From NCBI RefSeq assembly GCF_036381655.1, contig NZ_DASVCJ010000037.1, forward strand, positions 22,725-86,724: a stretch of 64,000 bases of DNA. Reading direction: 5' to 3'. The stretch is from Ferrovibrio sp036381655. GTDB lineage: Bacteria; Pseudomonadota; Alphaproteobacteria; Ferrovibrionales; Ferrovibrionaceae. The first letter of the stretch is position 1. Each line of letters begins with the position of its first letter. Both the position numbers and the translations under genes were made by a program. The notes beneath the pieces are model-generated. The model was not told where the DNA came from. It made no database searches and was given only the letters and a program-made list of their open reading frames with translations. Positions 43,894 to 53,107 of the stretch are shown in pieces.

Positions 43894-45977
43894 ACCTGCT
43901 TTTTCCCCGCCTTCGGACTGCCGGCCGGCCAGCTGTCGGCCGGCGCGCCGATGTCATCGCGATCCGCGCCCTCCCGCTCCGCAATGTAATCGTCCGTGGT
44001 ACGGATCGCCGGGCGCGGCGGGCCGGCATAGGGATCGAGCCCGCTCTCGGTCTGCACGATGATCCGGCAATCGGCGCACATACGTAATCGCTCGACCATA
44101 TCGGATTTATCATACATCCAGTGCTTGCCCTCAAGCTGGGCGACGATCCGCTCGATCGAGGATGTCGTGCCGAAGGCCTTGCCGCAGCGCACGCAATGAA
44201 ACGGCTCTTCCTCCTTGATCAGGCGGGCGGCAGACGATGCCTCGGTGAAGTTCAGTCGCGGCTCCAAGGCGATCACCTTTTCCGGACAGGTGCTGCGGCA
44301 CAAGCCGCATTGCACGCAGGCATCTTCGGTGAAGCTGAGCCGCGGCCGTTCGGGATCATCGCTCAGCGCCCCGGTCGGGCAGGCGGCGACGCAAGCCAGG
44401 CAAAGCGTGCAATGCCCGATATCGACCTGCAGGCTGCCGAATGGCGCACCCTGGGGCAGCGCCATCATCTCGACCGGCTGCGGCGCGGCCTTATGGAGCT
44501 GACGCAGCGCCTGGCGCGCCAGATCGCGGCTGCGGCCCATCGCCAGATGGCTGGAAGCCGCCAGACCTTCGCGTTTGGGCAGGGCGGAGAGCGCCGCGGC
44601 AAGCTGATCGGGATCATCCGTTTCGATCAGCCCCAGCCGGCCGGCTTCGAAGCCCAATCCGGACAGAATGGCGTCCGCCAGCATCAGCTGCTGATCGAGG
44701 CCGCCAAGGTCCGCATTCCGTTTCGCTGGCGCCAGGATCCGCAGCTCGGCGGCGCCATACGCGAAGGCAGAGGCAAAGAATGCCAGGCTGCATTCGCTCA
44801 CCGCATGGACGGCCATCGGCAATACCCGGGCCGGCAGGCCATCTCCATATCGCGCCAGCGCATCGACCAGCGGCGCGCCGTGTTCGGCGTCATGCACCAG
44901 TACAACCGCCTGCCGCCCGCCCGCCTCACGGTAGGCCAGCAGCATCGCCCGAAGCTGTTCGATGCGCACCGCTGCCGGCGGCATCCGATAATCGGCGGCG
45001 CCGGTCGGGCAGACCGCGCCGCAATTGCCGCAGCCGCCGCAGACAAAGGCATCAATGGCGACATGATCTCCGGCCGGAACGATCGCTCCGGTCGGACAGA
45101 TATCGAGGCAGCGCGTGCAACCGGTCTTATGCGACCGCTGGTGCGCGCAAAGTTCGGAATGGAAGTCGACATAGACCGGCTTTTCAAATTCGCCGATCAG
45201 GCCGCTGGCCTCGAACAGCGCCCGTTGCACCGCTGCGGGATCGTTCGGATCCGGCCGCAAATAGCCGTCCCGTTTCTCATGGGCGGGGAAGAGCGGCGTG
45301 CCGCCGGTCAGATCGATGATGATGTCGCAATTCGACTTGGCGCCGTTGCGCGCCGCGCCGAAAACCAACTCCCGGCGCGACGACGGCACCGGCAGGGCAT
45401 AGTCATCGATGGTCAGTTCGAAAGCGCCGAAATGGCCGCGCGCCGAAACGATCCGCCCGCGCACGATGGGCAGGTCCATCAAGGGCTGCCCCGGCACGTC
45501 GCTCGGCCGATCCAGCATGATCGTCACATCGAGGCGGGTGCTGAGCTGCCGCGCCGCTTCGATGGCCCGTTCGTCCCGGCCGTAGATCAGGGCGATGCCT
45601 TGCGAGTTCAGGGTCAATGCCCGCATTAGCGGCACCGGCACGGCAGCCGCAGCGATCAGAGCGGCGATTTTCGGCGTCGCCAGCGGCGCTTCGCTCGACC
45701 ATCCGGCGGTTTCCCGGATATTGACGTAAGTCACCGCGGCGTCGGCGCGCAACTCCCCGCGTTGCTCCTCAAAGACCGGGCTTTCCTGAGTACAGGCGAC
45801 AATCAACGACTCGCCGGCTTGCAGCGCGGCCCGGAATTGCCGCAACTCGGCACGGCAAAGCTGCGTGGCGATGCCGGACGTATGGGAGGCGCCGCAAGCC
45901 TTGGCGAGAGCCGCGCCGTCCAGCGGCATCGTACCCTCGCAATTGCAAAGCAGGACGCGTCGTCCCTCCTGCGCCAT
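43890..45977 (-). CDS. Multi-[4Fe-4S] ferredoxin-like protein, formate dehydrogenase cluster
   Basis: A 695-residue cytoplasmic iron-sulfur protein. Four 4Fe-4S motif groups appear: CTRCLDICPTGAI and CGGCGNCGAVCP mid-chain, CTLCLACVAACPTGAL and CVQCGLCRSTCPEKVI toward the C-terminus. Two further pairs, CVRCGKAF and MCADC, could bind zinc. The N-terminus has VLLCNCEGT, a Cys pair of the kind in Hdr-like proteins, and the middle (about 130-240) is a nucleotide-like fold with GIALIYGRDERAI. Homologues sit with formate dehydrogenase genes in alphaproteobacteria; a role as electron carrier or in maturation is possible. It begins an operon with mobB and moeA and is divergent from a cytochrome c. 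Confidence 0.75.
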   Translation of the reverse strand: MAQEGRRVLLCNCEGTMPLDGAALAKACGASHTSGIATQLCRAELRQFRAALQAGESLIVACTQESPVFEEQRGELRADAAVTYVNIRETAGWSSEAPLATPKIAALIAAAAVPVPLMRALTLNSQGIALIYGRDERAIEAARQLSTRLDVTIMLDRPSDVPGQPLMDLPIVRGRIVSARGHFGAFELTIDDYALPVPSSRRELVFGAARNGAKSNCDIIIDLTGGTPLFPAHEKRDGYLRPDPNDPAAVQRALFEASGLIGEFEKPVYVDFHSELCAHQRSHKTGCTRCLDICPTGAIVPAGDHVAIDAFVCGGCGNCGAVCPTGAADYRMPPAAVRIEQLRAMLLAYREAGGRQAVVLVHDAEHGAPLVDALARYGDGLPARVLPMAVHAVSECSLAFFASAFAYGAAELRILAPAKRNADLGGLDQQLMLADAILSGLGFEAGRLGLIETDDPDQLAAALSALPKREGLAASSHLAMGRSRDLARQALRQLHKAAPQPVEMMALPQGAPFGSLQVDIGHCTLCLACVAACPTGALSDDPERPRLSFTEDACVQCGLCRSTCPEKVIALEPRLNFTEASSAARLIKEEEPFHCVRCGKAFGTTSSIERIVAQLEGKHWMYDKSDMVERLRMCADCRIIVQTESGLDPYAGPPRPAIRTTDDYIAEREGADRDDIGAPADSWPAGSPKAGKKQV

Positions 45978-46062
45978 GGCGGCTCTCGCCCCGATCCTTT
46001 GGCATAAATCCTGACCTGAACTATAGTGTTGAGGGATTGGGAAAACCAGCTGGAGAGCGGAG

Positions 46063-46470
46063 TTGCGCGCTGTACTCCTGGTCGTCTTTTCCCTGACAGC
46101 GGCTGATATTGCACACGCTCAGTCGGCTTCTGCCGAACAACTGGAGCCGCCGAGCCTGGCGCGCGGCGCCGAGCTATGGGGCAAATGCCGCAGCTGCCAC
46201 ACCATCGCGCCGCATGGCCGCAATACAGTCGGCCCCCGGCTGCATGGCCTTTTCGGCCGACCGGCCGGCCACGAACCGGACTACCATTATTCGGACGCCA
46301 TGAGGAATTCCGGCGTGATCTGGACCGAGCAGACCCTGGACGCCTTCCTGGCCGCCACGCAGGATTTCATGCCGGGCAGCAAGATGTATGGCGGCCTCGC
46401 CATCGCGCAGGACCGGGCCGATCTGATCGCCTGGCTGAAGCAGCAGGCGGGCGCCCGTAACGGCCGATGA
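46063..46470 (+). CDS. Class I cytochrome c, periplasmic
   Basis: A 135-residue soluble cytochrome. A Sec signal (about residues 1-20) leads to the heme motif CRSCH, then NTVGPRLHGLFGRPAGH, and the axial Met in FMPGSKMYGG. Start codon is TTG at 46063 with GGAGAGCGGAG before it. It is divergent from the poly-ferredoxin gene and followed by a 47-residue membrane protein and a convergent WD40 gene. It may accept electrons from the formate dehydrogenase or another periplasmic dehydrogenase. Confidence 0.9.
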   Translation: MRAVLLVVFSLTAADIAHAQSASAEQLEPPSLARGAELWGKCRSCHTIAPHGRNTVGPRLHGLFGRPAGHEPDYHYSDAMRNSGVIWTEQTLDAFLAATQDFMPGSKMYGGLAIAQDRADLIAWLKQQAGARNGR

Positions 46471-46537
46471 TGTTGGAATCCGGCCGTCGAAACCCTATAA
46501 TTTCCGGCAGATCAAGCCCTGATCGGGGAGGTCGCAG

Positions 46538-46681
46538 ATGAAAGCTTTTCTCGCCGGACTTGTCGCCGCCTTGCTGATTGCCGTCGGGGCTGCGCTGATT
46601 CTGCAGCAGGTGAACAAACCGGCGGATGTGGCCTTCACATCCGCGGATGCCCGCGTCACGCATGAGGCGCATCAAAATTGA
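46538..46681 (+). CDS. 47-residue single-helix membrane protein
   Basis: A very short gene with a good ribosome site (GGGGAGG, about six bases upstream of ATG 46538). The product starts MKAFLAGLVAALLIAVGAAL, one hydrophobic helix, followed by about 23 polar residues ending AHQN. It lies 67 bases after the cytochrome c gene and 40 bases before the end of the convergent WD40 gene. The uncleaved helix suggests an inner-membrane anchor with a periplasmic tail. No family recognised. Confidence 0.6.
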   Translation: MKAFLAGLVAALLIAVGAALILQQVNKPADVAFTSADARVTHEAHQN

Positions 46682-46721
46682 TCCCGCCTTCCGGCCAGGT
46701 TAGGCGGCTGGGATCGGGCGG

Positions 46722-47720
46722 TCAGGTTTTGGGCGGCAAGGACTGCCCGGTTGCCAAGGACCAGATTTTGATCACCATGTCGTAACCGCCGGAGACCGCG
46801 CGTCTGCCATCCGGCGTAAAGGCAACCGACCAGACCGGCTTCTCGTGACCGGCAAACTGGCGTAGCTGCCTGCCGGTCTGCAAACCCCATAGCCGCATCA
46901 GCTTGTCGCCGCCGCCGGACAAGGCCTGGCGGCCGTCCGGGGAAACCGCCAGCGACGTCACGAATCCGCGATGCCCGGGCAGGCCGGCGATTTCTTGCTG
47001 CGCGGCCAGATCCCAGCGCTTGATGGCGCCGTCGGTACTGCCGGTCAGCGCAGTCCTGCCGTCGGGCGTTACGGCGACCGCGTTGACGCTGGCCCGGTGC
47101 CCCCTGAGCGCCGCCAGTTCCTTGCCGCTGGCGACCTGCCATAGCCGCACCGTCTGGTCGTAGCTGGCGGTGACAAGCTGCGCATCCTCCATGGCAAACG
47201 CCACCTGCATGACATTGGCGCTATGGCCTTCGAAACTGCGCAACGGCGTGGCGGAGGCGGCATCCCAAAGCCGGGCGGTGCGGTCCCAACTGGCGGAGGC
47301 GAGCAGGCGGGCATCGCGGCTGAGCGCCAGCCCGGAAACGCTGTTCACATGCCCGGCGAGCCGGGCGATCTCCCTTCCGGTTTCCAGGTCCCAGTGGATG
47401 ATGCTCTGGTCCCAACTGCCCGACAGCGCCTGGTTGCCGCCGGGCAGGAAGAGCACGGCGTTGACGCTGGCGGCATGGCCATCCAGCACCTTCAGCTCGA
47501 CCTGGCGGTCCAAATCCCAAAGCCGGACGGTATAATCCCAGCTGGCCGAGAGCAGGCGCCGCCCATCGGGGGAAACGGCAACCGCATTGACCATTGCGCC
47601 ATGGCCAACAAGATCGGCGCGGGCCGGCCGCCCGCCGGCCGCGATCAGGCCCCCGGCCGTCCAGGCCAGGCCCGCGAGGATGTCGCGCCGCTTCATGCCT
47701 CGCGCCGTTTTGCCGCCCAT
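46722..47720 (-). CDS. WD40-repeat beta-propeller protein, exported
   Basis: About 330 residues. A Tat-like signal (MKRRDILAGLAWTAGGLIAA) precedes seven WD40 repeats of about 42 residues. Each has GH…VAVSPDGRRLLSASWD and ends VRLWDL-like; for example NAVAVTPDGRTALTGSTDG and SVAFTPDGRRAVSGGYDM. It should form one periplasmic propeller for protein binding. The start is uncertain: ATG codons at 47744, 47720 and 47696 are in frame and none has a perfect ribosome site. It is convergent with the cytochrome c and its small neighbour gene; such pairs often travel with formate dehydrogenase genes. Confidence 0.85.
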   Translation of the reverse strand: MGGKTARGMKRRDILAGLAWTAGGLIAAGGRPARADLVGHGAMVNAVAVSPDGRRLLSASWDYTVRLWDLDRQVELKVLDGHAASVNAVLFLPGGNQALSGSWDQSIIHWDLETGREIARLAGHVNSVSGLALSRDARLLASASWDRTARLWDAASATPLRSFEGHSANVMQVAFAMEDAQLVTASYDQTVRLWQVASGKELAALRGHRASVNAVAVTPDGRTALTGSTDGAIKRWDLAAQQEIAGLPGHRGFVTSLAVSPDGRQALSGGGDKLMRLWGLQTGRQLRQFAGHEKPVWSVAFTPDGRRAVSGGYDMVIKIWSLATGQSLPPKT

Positions 47721-47849
47721 GCAACCAAATCCCCGGTTGGACATTGTCAAATTGTCGCCATCAAATCATGCCAGGGAGGTTTTTCTTTACCGACCGATGC
47801 ATTATGTAAGTCGATGCCCAGGCAAGGTAACGAATAAAGGAGCTGTTAA

Positions 47850-48452
47850 ATGGGTGCCCCATTCACGATGAACCCCCTGCCATATGCAGAAGATGCGCTG
47901 AGCCCGGTGATCTCGGCCCAGACGCTCGGCTTCCATTATGGCAAGCACCACACCACCTACCTCAACACCTTGAACAAGCTGGTCGAAAACGATCCGCTGA
48001 AGGAGAAGTCGATCGAGGAAATCGTCAAGGCGACGGCCGGCAAGGAAGACAAGCGGACGATCTTCAACAATGCCGCCCAGGTCTGGAACCACGATTTCTA
48101 CTGGCGCAGCCTGCGCCCCAATGGCGGCGGCAAGCCGAGCGGCCGCATCGGCGAGATGATCAAGGACAGCTTCGGCGATTACGACAAGTTCAAGTCGGAA
48201 CTGGCCAATGCGGCGACCACCCAGTTCGGCTCGGGCTGGGCCTGGCTCTGCCTTGAGGGCGGCAAGCTGACCGTGCGCAAGACGCCGAATGCGGAAAACC
48301 CGCTGCACCTGAATGGCGTGAAGGCGCTGCTTACCATCGATGTGTGGGAGCATGCCTATTATCTCGATTACCAGAACCGCCGCGTCGATCATGTGAACGC
48401 CACGATCGACAAGCTGCTCAACTGGGAATTCGCCGAAAAGAATCTCGGCTGA
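47850..48452 (+). CDS. sodB: Superoxide dismutase, Fe/Mn type
   Basis: A 200-residue enzyme that dismutates superoxide in the cytoplasm. Metal ligands are visible: His in TLGFHYGKHHTTY, His in QVWNHDFYW, and Asp and His in TIDVWEHAYYLDY. The Gln in TTQFGSGWAW, in the first half of the C-terminal domain, is the placement typical of the iron form. A good ribosome site (AAGGAG) precedes ATG 47850. It is monocistronic and ended by a strong terminator at 48474-48503. Confidence 0.95.
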   Translation: MGAPFTMNPLPYAEDALSPVISAQTLGFHYGKHHTTYLNTLNKLVENDPLKEKSIEEIVKATAGKEDKRTIFNNAAQVWNHDFYWRSLRPNGGGKPSGRIGEMIKDSFGDYDKFKSELANAATTQFGSGWAWLCLEGGKLTVRKTPNAENPLHLNGVKALLTIDVWEHAYYLDYQNRRVDHVNATIDKLLNWEFAEKNLG

Positions 48453-48473
48453 TCCCGGGTCCGGACGCAATTC

Positions 48474-48507
48474 AAAAGGGCGGTGGCCATACACCGCCCT
48501 TTTTATT
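48474..48507 (+). terminator. Rho-independent terminator of sodB
   Basis: A perfect 12-bp stem (AAAAGGGCGGTG 48474-48485 and its complement 48492-48503) with a 6-nt loop, followed by TTTTATTTT. It lies 22 bases after the sodB stop. The A-run on the left lets it also serve the convergent fdhC gene. Confidence 0.9.
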
Positions 48508-48545
48508 TTCCCCGTTGGTTTTCCCTATTTGTCAGACGTGCGTTT

Positions 48546-49520
48546 TCAATCGTCGCCGATGCTGCGGATGCCCTGCTCCTTGACCCAGAGGCTATGGTGC
48601 TCCATGGCCCAGTTCATATCCACCTGGCCGGTTCCCATCGCATCGAAGGCGCCTTCCATGCCGATCGTGCCGATATAGATATGGGCGAGGATGACCGCGA
48701 CCATCACAATGCCGGCCACCGCGTGAACAAGCTGCGCCAGCTGCATGCCGCCGATATCGGTCAGATAGAACGGAAACATCAGCGTATAGCCGCTCGCGGC
48801 CAGGACCACAGCGCCCAGCACCACCAGCCAGAAGATCAGCTTCTGGCCGGCATTGAACTTGCCGGCCGGCGGATGCACGCCGCGCCGCAGCAATCCGCCG
48901 CCCTGACGCAGCCAGTCCATATCGACGGCATTGGGAATATTGTGCCGGATCCACAGCACCGCCATCAGCAGCACGCCGAGCACGAAAGGAAAGCTCAGGA
49001 AATTATGCGACAGCTTGCCGAAGGCGGTCAGCGCCGAAAAGGCTTCCGGCCCGATGAGCGGCAGCACCAGCGCCCGTCCGAACGACAGGTTGAGGCCGCT
49101 CAGGCCCAGGATGACGAAGCAGATCGCCGTCAGCCAATGGGCGAAGCGTTCGACGCCACTGAAACGCCTGATCTTGCGGCCTGAAAGCCCGCCCTCGACC
49201 CGGATGCGGCCGCGGATCGCCAGAAAGGCGGCAAGGCCGATCACCGTCAGCACCAGCAGCCAGCCGCCGATCGATTTCACCGGACCCTCGAGCACGGCGC
49301 GCCATTCGCGGCCCTGCGGCTGGATCAGCACGGCGGACTTGCTGTCCGGTATCGACACGCGGCCCTCCAGCGGGCCGCCATTCATTTTCTGCAACAGCGC
49401 CGATTCGTCGGCCGCGGGTGCAGGCTGCGCCGAAGCGGATGGGGCGGCGGCGATCAGCAAGACTGCAAGGCCGAGCGCCAGGGCGGCGGCGATCAGGCCT
49501 TTCCATGCGATGAGGCGCAT
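48546..49520 (-). CDS. fdhC: Formate dehydrogenase gamma subunit (cytochrome b)
   Basis: A 324-residue membrane cytochrome that takes electrons from the FdhB iron-sulfur chain to quinone. After a signal-like leader (residues 1-30) and a periplasmic segment, membrane helices appear around 80-100, 125-150, 170-190, 225-250 and 270-295. Heme-ligating histidines are likely in SGVERFAHWLTAICF and VHAVAGIVMVAVILAHIYIG. ATG 49520 has GAGGAGGG before it. Longer frames to 49895 invade fdhB and are spurious. Third structural gene of the operon. Confidence 0.92.
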   Translation of the reverse strand: MRLIAWKGLIAAALALGLAVLLIAAAPSASAQPAPAADESALLQKMNGGPLEGRVSIPDSKSAVLIQPQGREWRAVLEGPVKSIGGWLLVLTVIGLAAFLAIRGRIRVEGGLSGRKIRRFSGVERFAHWLTAICFVILGLSGLNLSFGRALVLPLIGPEAFSALTAFGKLSHNFLSFPFVLGVLLMAVLWIRHNIPNAVDMDWLRQGGGLLRRGVHPPAGKFNAGQKLIFWLVVLGAVVLAASGYTLMFPFYLTDIGGMQLAQLVHAVAGIVMVAVILAHIYIGTIGMEGAFDAMGTGQVDMNWAMEHHSLWVKEQGIRSIGDD

Positions 49521-49555
49521 CTTTTCCCTCCTCTTTCGCTCAAGCCAATCGGCGC

Positions 49556-50152
49556 TCAGGCCGAGCTGCCGGATTTGTAGGCCGTCGCCCAGCCCCAGGC
49601 ACCCGAGCCATAGCCGCGGCGGCTGACGCGCTCCTTGTAGATATCGGCGATCACCTCGCCGTCGCCGGCAAGCAGCGCCTTGGTCGAACACATCTCGGCG
49701 CAGAGCGGCAGCTTGCCTTCGGCCAGGCGGTTGGCGCCGTATTTGGCGTATTCGGCCTTGCTGTTGTCGTCTTCCGGGCCGCCGGAGCAGAAGGTGCATT
49801 TGTCCATCTTGCCGCGCGAGCCGAAATTGCCGACTTGTGGGTATTGCGGGGCGCCGAACGGACAGGCGTAGAAGCAGTAGCCGCAGCCGATGCACAGATC
49901 CTTGGAATGCAGCACCACGCCATCATCGGTGCGATAGAAGCAGTCGACCGGGCAGACCGCCATGCAGGGCGCGTCTTCGCAATGCATGCAGGCCATCGAG
50001 ATCGAGCGCTCGCCCTTGTCGCCGTCGTCGAGCGTCACCACGCGGCGGCGGTTGATGCCCCAGGGCACCTCGTTCTCATTCTTGCAGGCCGTGACGCAGG
50101 CGTTGCATTCGATGCAGCGTTCGGAATCGCAGAGGAATTTCATGCGTGCCAT
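49556..50152 (-). CDS. fdhB: Formate dehydrogenase beta subunit (4Fe-4S)
   Basis: A 198-residue electron-transfer subunit with cysteine groups for four 4Fe-4S clusters: CIECNACVTACKNEN, CMHCEDAPCMAVCP, CIGCGYCFYACPFGAPQYP and KCTFCSGG with LPLCAEMC. It lacks the C-terminal membrane helix of E. coli FdnH, as usual for this branch. The start at 50152 has GAGGGAG eight bases upstream. It lies between fdhA (24 bases) and fdhC (35 bases) and bridges them electronically. Confidence 0.94.
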   Translation of the reverse strand: MARMKFLCDSERCIECNACVTACKNENEVPWGINRRRVVTLDDGDKGERSISMACMHCEDAPCMAVCPVDCFYRTDDGVVLHSKDLCIGCGYCFYACPFGAPQYPQVGNFGSRGKMDKCTFCSGGPEDDNSKAEYAKYGANRLAEGKLPLCAEMCSTKALLAGDGEVIADIYKERVSRRGYGSGAWGWATAYKSGSSA

Positions 50153-50175
50153 GATGGTGTCTCCCTCGCCCCGCC

Positions 50176-53082
50176 TCAGGCCGCCTCGATGCGGCACAGG
50201 GTGACCTTGGGCTCCTGCATGAAGGTCACGGGGTCATAGCCGTAAGTCGTCACGCCATTGGCCGATTCGCCCAGCACGATCGGATCCGCGCCCGGCGGAT
50301 ATTTGCTGCGCAAATCCTGGCCCTGCCAGAAGCCGGAGAAGTGGAAGGGCATGAAGGCGACGCCCTTGCCGACCCGATGCGTCACCAGGGCCTTCACTCT
50401 GGCCTTGGCCTGATTTTCCGGACCGTAGACCCAGACATTCTGCCCTTCCTTGATCCCGAGCCTGGCTGCATCATCCGGGTTGATCTCGATGAACATGCTC
50501 TGCTGCAGCTCGGCCAGCCACTTGTTCGAGCGGGTTTCCTCGCCGCCGCCTTCGTATTCCACCAGACGGCCGGAAGTGAGGATGATCGGGAAGTCCTTGC
50601 TGACATCCTTCTGCTGGATCGTGTGGCCGATATTGGGCACGCGGTAATCGGCCTTGTCGGCGTATGTCGGATACTTCGCCACCAGATCGCGCTTGGGCGA
50701 ATAGATCGGCTCGCGATGCACCGGCACCGGATCGGGCAGGTTCCAGGCATTGGCGCGGGCCTTGGAATTGCCCATCGCCTGGATGCCGTGCTCCATGCAG
50801 ACGCGGATGATGCCGCAGCTCAGATCGATCGCCCAGCTCACCGCGTCGGGATTGTTGCCGCCGATCCTTTCGATCGTGGCGCGCTCCGCCTCGGTCAGTT
50901 CCTTGTCCCAGCCCATCTTCTTGAGCAGGCCGTAGGTGAATTGCGGATAGCCGTCCTCGATTTCCGAGCCGACCGGATAGGACCCCTCGGCCAGCATCGA
51001 AACGCCGTTGCGCTCGACGCCGAACCGGGCGCGGAAGGCGCCGCCGCCTTCCTTCACCGGCAGATGCGGATTGTAAAGGATGTGCGTGCCGGGATGCTTC
51101 ATCTCCGGCGTGCCCCAGCAGGGCCATGGCAGGCCGTAGAATTCGCCCTTCAGCGGCCCCTTGGTGGCGCGCAGCGACACGATGTCGAAATCCGCCTGGT
51201 GCGCCATATGCGCCTTCAGGCGCTCCGGCGACTGACCGGAATAGCCCGTGGAGACGCAGCCGAGATTGAGCTCGCGCAGGATGTCCTCGACATTCGGCTC
51301 GTCGCCTTCGTCGATCTTGATGTTCCTGAACATCTCCTTCTCGAAGCCGAGCTTCTTGGCGAACTTGTACAGGATCCAGTGATCCGGCTTCGATTCGAAG
51401 ATCGGCTTGACGATCTGCTCGCCCCATTGCAGCGAGCGGTTCGAGGCGGTGCGCGAGCCGCGCGTCTCGAGCTGCGTGCAAGCCGGCAGCAGATAGGTCA
51501 TGTTCTTGCGGTCCGACAGCACGGCAGAAGTCGTCGGATGCGGGTCGACCACGACCAGCATGTCGAGCTTGGCCATCGCCTCGCGCACTTCCACCATGCG
51601 GGTCACGGTGTTGCCGCCATGCCCCCAGTAGAACATCGCCTTGATATTGTCGGGCTGGCCGAGATCCTTCTTGTCGAGCAGCACGCCGTCGAACCAGCGG
51701 GTCGAGGGGATGCCCTTGCCCTCCATGAATTTGACGTCAGCGAAGCGCGACTTCATCCACTCGTAATCGACATCCCAGACGCGGCACCAATGCTTCCAGG
51801 CGCCGGCATCCAGGCCGTAATAGGACGGCAGCGTGGTGACGTCGAGGCCGAGATCCGTGGCGCCCTGCACGTTGCAATGGCCGCGGAAGATATTGGCGCC
51901 GCCGCCATTGACGCCGATATTGCCCAAGGCGAGCTGCAGGATCGACAGCGCCCGCACATTGGCGGTGCCGACCGAATGCTGGGTGACGCCCATGCACCAG
52001 ATCAGCGTACTGGGCCGGTTCTTCGCCATCATTTCGGCGACACGCTTCATCTGTTCGCCCGGCACGCCGGTGACGCGCTCGACCTCGTCGGGCGTCCATT
52101 TGGCGACCTCCTTGCGCACATCATCCATGCCGTAGACGCGCTGGCGGATATACTCCTTGTCCTCCCAGCCATTCTCGAAGATATGCCACAAAAGTCCCCA
52201 GATCACCGCGATATCGGTGCCCGGACGGATGCGCACATATTCGGTGGCATGCGCCGCCGTGCGGGTGAAGCGCGGATCGATCACGATCATCGGCGCCTTG
52301 TTCTTCTCCTTCCCCCGCAGCACATGCTGCAGCGATACCGGATGCGCCTCGGCGGGATTGCCGCCCATGATGGTGATGCACTTGGAATTGTGGATGTCGT
52401 TGTAGGAATTGGTCATGGCGCCGAAGCCAAAGGTATTGGCCACGCCGGCAACCGTGGTGGAATGGCAGATCCGCGCCTGATGGTCGATGTTGTTGGTGCC
52501 CCAGAAGGCGGCGAACTTGCGGAACAGGTAGCCGCCTTCGTTGGAGAATTTGGCCGAGCCGAGCCAATACACCGATTCCGGACCCGACTTTTCGCGGATC
52601 TCGATCAGCTTGTTGCCGATCTCCTCGATGGCCTGATCCCAGGAGATGCGGGTCCATTTGCCGTCGACCAGCTTCATCGGGTATTTCAGGCGGCGATCGC
52701 CGTGGGTCAGCTCGCGGATCGCGGCACCCTTGGCGCAATGGGCGCCCAGATTGATCGGGCTGTCCCAGGTTGGCTCCTGACCGACCCAGACGCCGTTCTC
52801 GACTTCCGCCGTGACCGTGCAGCCGACCGAGCAATGGGTGCAGATATTCTTGCGCTTGACGATGTCGGGCGCCGTCGAGGACGCCGCTTGCGCCCGCCCG
52901 ATCATGGCCGGACCGAGCGCCGAGACGGCGGCCAGGCCGCCGGCGGCAAGGCCGGAGGCCTTCAGAAAGCCGCGGCGATCGACCGTCGGCGTCGCCGCGC
53001 CGGCCAGAATGGCCGACAGCCTGCTTCTGCCGGCAGGATTGGACTGCGCGGCTGCGGTGGTGACGCTTTTCCTGATCAGCAT
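50176..53082 (-). CDS. fdhA: Formate dehydrogenase alpha subunit, Cys-dependent, Tat-exported
   Basis: A 968-residue periplasmic molybdoenzyme that oxidises formate to CO2. A Tat signal, DRRGFLKASGLAAGGL, spans residues 35-50. A 4Fe-4S cluster is bound by C81, C84, C88 and C116 (CTHCSVGC…GAHC). The Mo ligand is Cys 206 in ARICHSTTVAG, next to the catalytic His 207; no in-frame TGA is present, so it is not a selenoprotein. Other domain signatures: IMGGNPAEAHPVSLQH, NVQGATDLGLD and the C-terminal MGD domain with FPIILTSGRLVEYEGGG. GAGGGAGG lies before ATG 53082. Preceded by the small Tat gene and the TorD-type chaperone gene. Confidence 0.96.
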   Translation of the reverse strand: MLIRKSVTTAAAQSNPAGRSRLSAILAGAATPTVDRRGFLKASGLAAGGLAAVSALGPAMIGRAQAASSTAPDIVKRKNICTHCSVGCTVTAEVENGVWVGQEPTWDSPINLGAHCAKGAAIRELTHGDRRLKYPMKLVDGKWTRISWDQAIEEIGNKLIEIREKSGPESVYWLGSAKFSNEGGYLFRKFAAFWGTNNIDHQARICHSTTVAGVANTFGFGAMTNSYNDIHNSKCITIMGGNPAEAHPVSLQHVLRGKEKNKAPMIVIDPRFTRTAAHATEYVRIRPGTDIAVIWGLLWHIFENGWEDKEYIRQRVYGMDDVRKEVAKWTPDEVERVTGVPGEQMKRVAEMMAKNRPSTLIWCMGVTQHSVGTANVRALSILQLALGNIGVNGGGANIFRGHCNVQGATDLGLDVTTLPSYYGLDAGAWKHWCRVWDVDYEWMKSRFADVKFMEGKGIPSTRWFDGVLLDKKDLGQPDNIKAMFYWGHGGNTVTRMVEVREAMAKLDMLVVVDPHPTTSAVLSDRKNMTYLLPACTQLETRGSRTASNRSLQWGEQIVKPIFESKPDHWILYKFAKKLGFEKEMFRNIKIDEGDEPNVEDILRELNLGCVSTGYSGQSPERLKAHMAHQADFDIVSLRATKGPLKGEFYGLPWPCWGTPEMKHPGTHILYNPHLPVKEGGGAFRARFGVERNGVSMLAEGSYPVGSEIEDGYPQFTYGLLKKMGWDKELTEAERATIERIGGNNPDAVSWAIDLSCGIIRVCMEHGIQAMGNSKARANAWNLPDPVPVHREPIYSPKRDLVAKYPTYADKADYRVPNIGHTIQQKDVSKDFPIILTSGRLVEYEGGGEETRSNKWLAELQQSMFIEINPDDAARLGIKEGQNVWVYGPENQAKARVKALVTHRVGKGVAFMPFHFSGFWQGQDLRSKYPPGADPIVLGESANGVTTYGYDPVTFMQEPKVTLCRIEAA

Positions 53083-53107
53083 GACAGCCTCCCTCGTCCA
53101 GCCGCGC

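Noticed and set aside
50176..53082. Selenocysteine in formate dehydrogenase
   Set aside because: The ligand codon is a normal Cys in ARICHSTT and there is no in-frame TGA.
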